From NCBI GenBank assembly GCA_017470945.1, contig JAFUXH010000020.1, positions 1-44,854 on the forward strand: DNA of 44,854 nucleotides, given 5' to 3'. The first letter of the stretch is position 1. Each line of letters starts with the position of its first letter. This stretch comes from Clostridia bacterium. Lineage in GTDB: Bacteria; Bacillota; Clostridia; Christensenellales; Aristaeellaceae. The notes under the pieces are model-generated. The model ran no database searches. It saw nothing but the letters and a program-made list of their open reading frames with translations, and was not told the DNA's origin. A program made the position numbers and the translations under genes. Shown piece after piece: positions 40,835 through 44,854 of this stretch.

Positions 40835-43264
40835 ATGCCGACCACGCAATTCGATAAAGAATCCATCAAGCGATCCATTCTGGGCAAATTGCAGCGCTAC
40901 AACGGCCGCACCCTGGCCGACGCCACCGAGCAACAGATTTACTACGCCGTGGCCTCCACCGTGCGGGATCAGATCATGCAGAAATGGGTGGCTTACCGGG
41001 AAAAGGACAAGAAAAACACCGGCAAGCGGCTGTATTACCTGTCTGTGGAATTCCTGACGGGCCGCAGCATGTATTGCAACATACTGAACCTGTGCTCCAG
41101 CGATACCTACCGCCAGGCCATGGAGGAATTGGGCCTGAACATCCGCGATATCCTGAAGGAGGAGCCGGAACCCGGCCTGGGCAACGGCGGCCTGGGCCGT
41201 CTGGCCGCCTGCTTCATGGACAGCCTGGCTTCCCTGTCCATGCCCGCCATGGGCTGCACCATCCGCTATGAATACGGCCTGTTCCGGCAAAGGATCCTGG
41301 GCGGCCAGCAGGTGGAAGTGCCCGATAACTGGTTGGAAAACGGCAACGTGTGGGAAGTGCCGGACATGGAGGACGCCTGCCTGGTGCATTTCGGCGGCCG
41401 GGTGGAGGAAACCCAGGTAAACGGCAAGATGCAATTCATCCACAAGGATTTCTATTCCGTGGAAGCGGTGCCCTACGACATGCCGGTGGTGGGCTATGAC
41501 TGCGAAACGGTGAACACCCTGCGCACGTGGCGCGCCCGCAGCCCCAAGCAGATGGACCTGAGCTCCTTCAACAGCGGCAACTATTCCAAGGCCATTCAGG
41601 AGCAGGAATTGGCCGCCGTGATCAGCAAGGTGCTGTATCCCGAGGATAACCATCGGGAGGGCAAGGAATTGCGCCTCAAGCAGCATTATTTCTTCACCAG
41701 CGCCACGCTGCAGTACGCCCTGAAGGATTTCAAGCGGCGCTTCGGCCGGGATTTCATGAAGCTGCCTGAAAAAATCACCATCCATATCAACGACACCCAT
41801 CCGGGCCTGGCCATTCCCGAGCTGATGCGGCTGCTGATGGATCAGGAAGGCCTGGGCTGGGATGAAGCCTCCTACATCGTGCAGCGCACCGTGGCTTACA
41901 CCAACCACACCGTCATGAGCGAAGCGCTGGAAAAGTGGCCCGAGGATATGATGCGCAGCCTGCTGCCCCGCATTTACATGATCCTGGTGGAGATCAACCG
42001 CCGGGTCTGTGCCCGCCTGGCCGATCATTTCGGCAACGGCGCCGATCCCCGCATCGCCAAGATGGCCGTGACCGCCTACAACCAGGTGCATATGGCCAAT
42101 CTGTGCGTGGCGATGAGCTATTCCGTCAATGGCGTCAGCCAATTGCACGGCGAGATCCTCAAGCAGGATACCTTCCGGGATTATTATGAATTCACGCCCA
42201 AGAAATTCACCGCCATCACCAACGGCATCACCCACCGCCGCTGGCTGATGAGCTGCAACCCCGGATTGCAGGCCCTGATCACCGATACCATCGGCGACGG
42301 CTGGGTGCGGGAGCCGGAGCGCCTGAAGGAATTGCTGCCCTACCGGGACGACGCCGCCTTCCGGGCCGCGTTTGCCAAGGTGAAGCGGCAGAACAAGGAA
42401 ATCTTCTCCAACTTCCTGATGGACAACCAGAACATGAGCATCGATCCCGACTTCATGCTGGATGTGCAGGCCAAGCGGCTGCATGAGTATAAGCGGCAGC
42501 TGCTCAACGCCCTGCACATCATGGTGCTGTATAACCGCATCATGGATGATCCCAACTTCACCATGACGCCCCGGGTGTTCGTGTTCGGCGCCAAGGCCAG
42601 CCCCGGCTACTACATGGCCAAGCAGATCATCCGCATGATCGTGGCCATCAGCAAGATGATCGACGCCAGCCCCCGGGCCAAGCAGTTCCTGCGGGTGATT
42701 TTCCTGGAGAATTACTGCGTATCCGCCGCCGAACGGCTGATCCCCGCCACCGACCTGTCGGAGCAATTGTCCACCGCCGGCAAGGAAGCCAGCGGCACCG
42801 GCAACATGAAATTCATGATGAACGGCGCGGTGACCATCGGCACCATGGATGGCGCCAACGTGGAAATGTACGAGCAGGTGGGCAACGACAATATCTACAT
42901 CTTCGGCATGCGGGCCGACACGGTCAGCGATCTGTACCGGGAAGGCACCTATTCCCCCATGCACATCTACGAGAACAATGCCGAATTGCGCCACGCCCTG
43001 CTGCAGATCATCGACGGCACCCTGTTCCCCGACAACGCCGCCACCCTGCAGGATATCTACCACAACCTGCTCTTCTCCGATCCGTACTTCGTGCTGAAGG
43101 ATTTCGGCTCCTACTCCATGGCTCAGCGCCGCATCGATACGGATTATCAGGATCAGGAAAAGTGGCTGCACATGGCCATCACCAACACGGCCTGCTCCGG
43201 CATCTTCTCCTCCGACCGCACCATCCGGGAATACAACGACAAGATCTGGCACCTGGTCAAGTAA
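40835..43264 (+). CDS. glgP: Glycogen/starch phosphorylase, copy 2
   Basis: An 809-residue GT35 phosphorylase, full length, with GNGGLGRLAACFMDS, VPYDMPVVGYD, INDTHPGLAIPELMRLLM, NGITHRRWLMSCNP, MLDVQAKRLHEYKRQLL and the PLP-lysine block EASGTGNMKFMMNGAVTIGT. It breaks down glucan to glucose-1-phosphate like copy 1. It has an N-terminal extension (RSILGKLQRYNGRTLADAT) typical of the larger glycogen phosphorylases. It has its own promoter without the LacI site, and a terminator after it, so it probably handles stored glycogen constitutively while copy 1 serves imported dextrins. GAGGAGG precedes the ATG by about 11 bases. Confidence 0.94.
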   Translation: MPTTQFDKESIKRSILGKLQRYNGRTLADATEQQIYYAVASTVRDQIMQKWVAYREKDKKNTGKRLYYLSVEFLTGRSMYCNILNLCSSDTYRQAMEELGLNIRDILKEEPEPGLGNGGLGRLAACFMDSLASLSMPAMGCTIRYEYGLFRQRILGGQQVEVPDNWLENGNVWEVPDMEDACLVHFGGRVEETQVNGKMQFIHKDFYSVEAVPYDMPVVGYDCETVNTLRTWRARSPKQMDLSSFNSGNYSKAIQEQELAAVISKVLYPEDNHREGKELRLKQHYFFTSATLQYALKDFKRRFGRDFMKLPEKITIHINDTHPGLAIPELMRLLMDQEGLGWDEASYIVQRTVAYTNHTVMSEALEKWPEDMMRSLLPRIYMILVEINRRVCARLADHFGNGADPRIAKMAVTAYNQVHMANLCVAMSYSVNGVSQLHGEILKQDTFRDYYEFTPKKFTAITNGITHRRWLMSCNPGLQALITDTIGDGWVREPERLKELLPYRDDAAFRAAFAKVKRQNKEIFSNFLMDNQNMSIDPDFMLDVQAKRLHEYKRQLLNALHIMVLYNRIMDDPNFTMTPRVFVFGAKASPGYYMAKQIIRMIVAISKMIDASPRAKQFLRVIFLENYCVSAAERLIPATDLSEQLSTAGKEASGTGNMKFMMNGAVTIGTMDGANVEMYEQVGNDNIYIFGMRADTVSDLYREGTYSPMHIYENNAELRHALLQIIDGTLFPDNAATLQDIYHNLLFSDPYFVLKDFGSYSMAQRRIDTDYQDQEKWLHMAITNTACSGIFSSDRTIREYNDKIWHLVK

Positions 43265-43314
43265 ATTCCTTGATTTTCCCGATGCCAGCACCCATCAAAA
43301 GCATTTGTACATTC

Positions 43315-43350
43315 ATCCCCGTGCCGGGCAAATCCCGCATGGGGATTTTT
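43315..43350 (+). terminator. Terminator of the second phosphorylase gene
   Basis: ATCCCCGTG pairs with CATGGGGAT (one G-T wobble), with an inner CGGG/CCCG, followed by a five-T run. Confidence 0.8.
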
Positions 43351-43408
43351 CGTATCACGTCGGATGTACAGCCGAAGCAATTCTTCTCCTCCGGAAGCGT
43401 CCATGCGC

Positions 43409-43436
43409 TTGAAAAATCCAAATTGTGTAGTATACT
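43409..43436 (+). promoter_or_regulatory. Promoter of the GH2 gene
   Basis: -35 TTGAAA (43409-43414), 16-base spacer, -10 TATACT (43431-43436), about 110 bases before the start codon. Confidence 0.6.
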
Positions 43437-43546
43437 GGTAAACAGCCGAAGGAACAGCAGGGCGTAGCGGTCAGCTTTCTGTATCCCGCCCTGGGCTGCA
43501 TGGCACCATCCCTCACAAACAGCCGCTGCAAAGGAGATATCCCGTT

Positions 43547-44854
43547 ATGTTGATCGATCTATCCGGCATCTGGCGCTGCGAAATCCCCGGTCAGCAGGGA
43601 ACCGTGCGCCTGCCGGGGACTTTGGATGAAAGCGGCATCGGCTTCCCAGACGATCCGAGCAAGCAATGGAAGGTGGACGAGGTACGCCGCATCGGGTTTT
43701 ACCGGGACGGCGACCCCATCGTAACAAGGCTGACAAGAAAACATACCCATGAAGGCCGGGCGAAAATTTCCCGCACGGTGGATTGGATGGTGCCGGAGGG
43801 GCAGCGCGTTTTTATGGACGTGGAACGAGCCCGGCAGCTTCGCTTGCTGGTGAATGGGCGGGAAGCGCCGCTGTACGCGCTCGCCAGCATTTCAACCCCC
43901 TATTGCTTTGAGGTGACGGGCCTGGTTACCGGGCACGATGAATTGGTATTCCTGTCGGACAACAGCTACCCCGGCTGGCCCCGGGACGCCATCGTTTATT
44001 CCTCCGCCGCTTCGGACGAAACCCAGACCAACTGGAATGGGCTGCTGGGTTTTGTCCGTCTGCGCACGGAACGGCAGGCGTTCATTTCCCACGTGCGTAT
44101 CTATCCGCATGGGCAGACGTTGGATGTATGCGCGGAAATCGACGCCGCATCCGCCTGGCAGGGCATGCTTCGTGCGGAATCCACCGCGCTGGCTCACCCT
44201 GCGGCGGTGCCAATTCAAACCCAGCCCGGCAAGCGGGAAATCTGGCTTCGGGAATTGCCGATTGCCCCGGGCGTGCAAACATGGGATCTGGATGAAGGAA
44301 GATTATACGAACTGACCGTTTCCGGCGATGGGCTGGATGCAAAACAAGCGCGCTTCGGCATCCGGGATTTCGCGGCGCGGGATGGGCGACTTACGCTGAA
44401 TGGTCGCCAGGTTTTCCTGCGCAGCGAAGCCAACTGCGCTGTGTTCCCGGAAACGGGCTATCCGCCCATGGACGTGGACGCCTGGAAGGAAATCCTGCTG
44501 AAATACCGGGCCTATGGCGTCAACTGTATGCGTTTCCACAGCCATTGTCCGCCAGAGGCGGCGTTCACAGCTGCCGACGAAATCGGCATGCTGATGCAGC
44601 CGGAATTATCCCATTGGGACCCGGAGCACGCCTTTGCTTCCGAGGAAGCGCAGCGGTATTATGAAACGGAATTGGGGGCCATCCTGCGGCATTTGGCCAA
44701 TCATCCTTCTTTTGTGATGCTCACCTTCGGCAACGAATTGCACGCCGACGCGGCGGGGCACGCCTTTATGGATCGGCTTTTGGAAATGGCCAGGCAAGCT
44801 GATCCCACCCGGCTGTACGCCAACGGCTCCAACGTGCATTATGGAGCCATCGGC
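43547..44854 (+). CDS. Glycoside hydrolase family 2 protein (3' end outside the window)
   Basis: The frame opens at ATG 43547, with AAGGAGAT about 10 bases upstream, and stays open for 436 codons to the window end. The N-terminal 270 residues form the jelly-roll and immunoglobulin-like domains of GH2 (starting MLIDLSGIWRCEIPG). The TIM barrel begins near residue 285 with LTLNGRQVFLRSEANCAVFP and YGVNCMRFHSHCPPEAAFTA. The acid/base is Glu397 in LTFGNELHADAAG. The nucleophile region is beyond the window. There is no signal peptide. Family members include beta-galactosidase, beta-glucuronidase and beta-mannosidase; the subtype cannot be fixed from this part. The residue before the catalytic Glu is Asn, as usual. 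It begins a new transcription unit, separate from the phosphorylase. Confidence 0.82.
   Translation, partial: MLIDLSGIWRCEIPGQQGTVRLPGTLDESGIGFPDDPSKQWKVDEVRRIGFYRDGDPIVTRLTRKHTHEGRAKISRTVDWMVPEGQRVFMDVERARQLRLLVNGREAPLYALASISTPYCFEVTGLVTGHDELVFLSDNSYPGWPRDAIVYSSAASDETQTNWNGLLGFVRLRTERQAFISHVRIYPHGQTLDVCAEIDAASAWQGMLRAESTALAHPAAVPIQTQPGKREIWLRELPIAPGVQTWDLDEGRLYELTVSGDGLDAKQARFGIRDFAARDGRLTLNGRQVFLRSEANCAVFPETGYPPMDVDAWKEILLKYRAYGVNCMRFHSHCPPEAAFTAADEIGMLMQPELSHWDPEHAFASEEAQRYYETELGAILRHLANHPSFVMLTFGNELHADAAGHAFMDRLLEMARQADPTRLYANGSNVHYGAIG

Noticed and set aside
40799-43291. 830-codon open frame antisense to the second phosphorylase
   Set aside because: Same reason; no ribosome binding site, and the translation is low-complexity.

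Overview
The window is GC-rich (roughly 60% or more) bacterial chromosome, coding-dense and mostly read on the + strand. A sporulation protein (YunB), strong AGGAGG-type ribosome binding sites, canonical sigma-A promoters, many carbohydrate ABC importers and an MsmX-type shared ATPase point to an anaerobic, glycan-degrading member of the Bacillota, class Clostridia, such as a gut Christensenellales-like lineage. The exact taxon is my inference. I see no phage, insertion sequence, transposase or CRISPR array. The mobile-looking DNA is limited to short dispersed intergenic repeats.

Layout. (1) 1-5.9 kb, housekeeping: the 3' part of a divergent Rho factor with a Pro/Gln/Tyr-rich N-terminus, a Cof-type HAD phosphatase, yunB, a membrane-anchored repeat protein behind a consensus promoter, and a DUF3842 protein. 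(2) 5.9-6.4 kb: tandem array of degenerate intergenic repeats. (3) 6.4-13 kb: two divergent operons that appear to share one GntR/FCD regulator. The leftward operon is gntR, esterase, a short DUF3237-like gene, a P-loop kinase and a GH13_18 sugar phosphorylase. The rightward operon is a LeuC/LeuD-type dehydratase pair. The same 13-bp operator core lies just downstream of both promoters. (4) 13-23.3 kb: an AraC regulator, an LplB/LplC/DUF3502-type importer without its own ATPase, a 2-hydroxyacid dehydrogenase-like protein lacking two catalytic residues, a GH88 unsaturated uronyl hydrolase, a nitrilase-family amidase and a large GH-A/GH42-like protein, probably for oligosaccharides that include unsaturated uronic acids. 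(5) 23.4-28.5 kb: tRNA-Lys(CTT), a heterodimeric ABC exporter with one degenerate ATP site, an array of large hairpins, and a ThrH-type phosphatase. (6) 28.6-43.3 kb: a complete alpha-glucan system. It comprises a LacI regulator, solute-binding protein, MalF/MalG permeases, MsmX ATPase, lipoprotein alpha-amylase, MalQ and two glycogen phosphorylases. (7) The 5' part of a GH2 glycosidase, cut by the window end.

How it works together. Long alpha-glucans would be trimmed outside the cell by the lipoprotein amylase, imported by the SBP/MalF/MalG/MsmX system, rearranged by MalQ and phosphorolysed by GlgP to glucose-1-phosphate. Two near-identical composite LacI operators (21 of 25 bases shared) tie the transporter operon and the amylase-malQ-glgP operon together. 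The MsmX ATPase probably also powers the LplBC importer.

The most promising unexplained signals are the GntR-linked phosphorylase/kinase/esterase/LeuCD cluster, the Gly-to-Asp change in the Rho P-loop, the dehydrogenase with replaced catalytic Arg and Glu, the structured leader in front of malF, and the hairpin array after the ABC exporter. All assignments come from reading the sequence; no database search was run.
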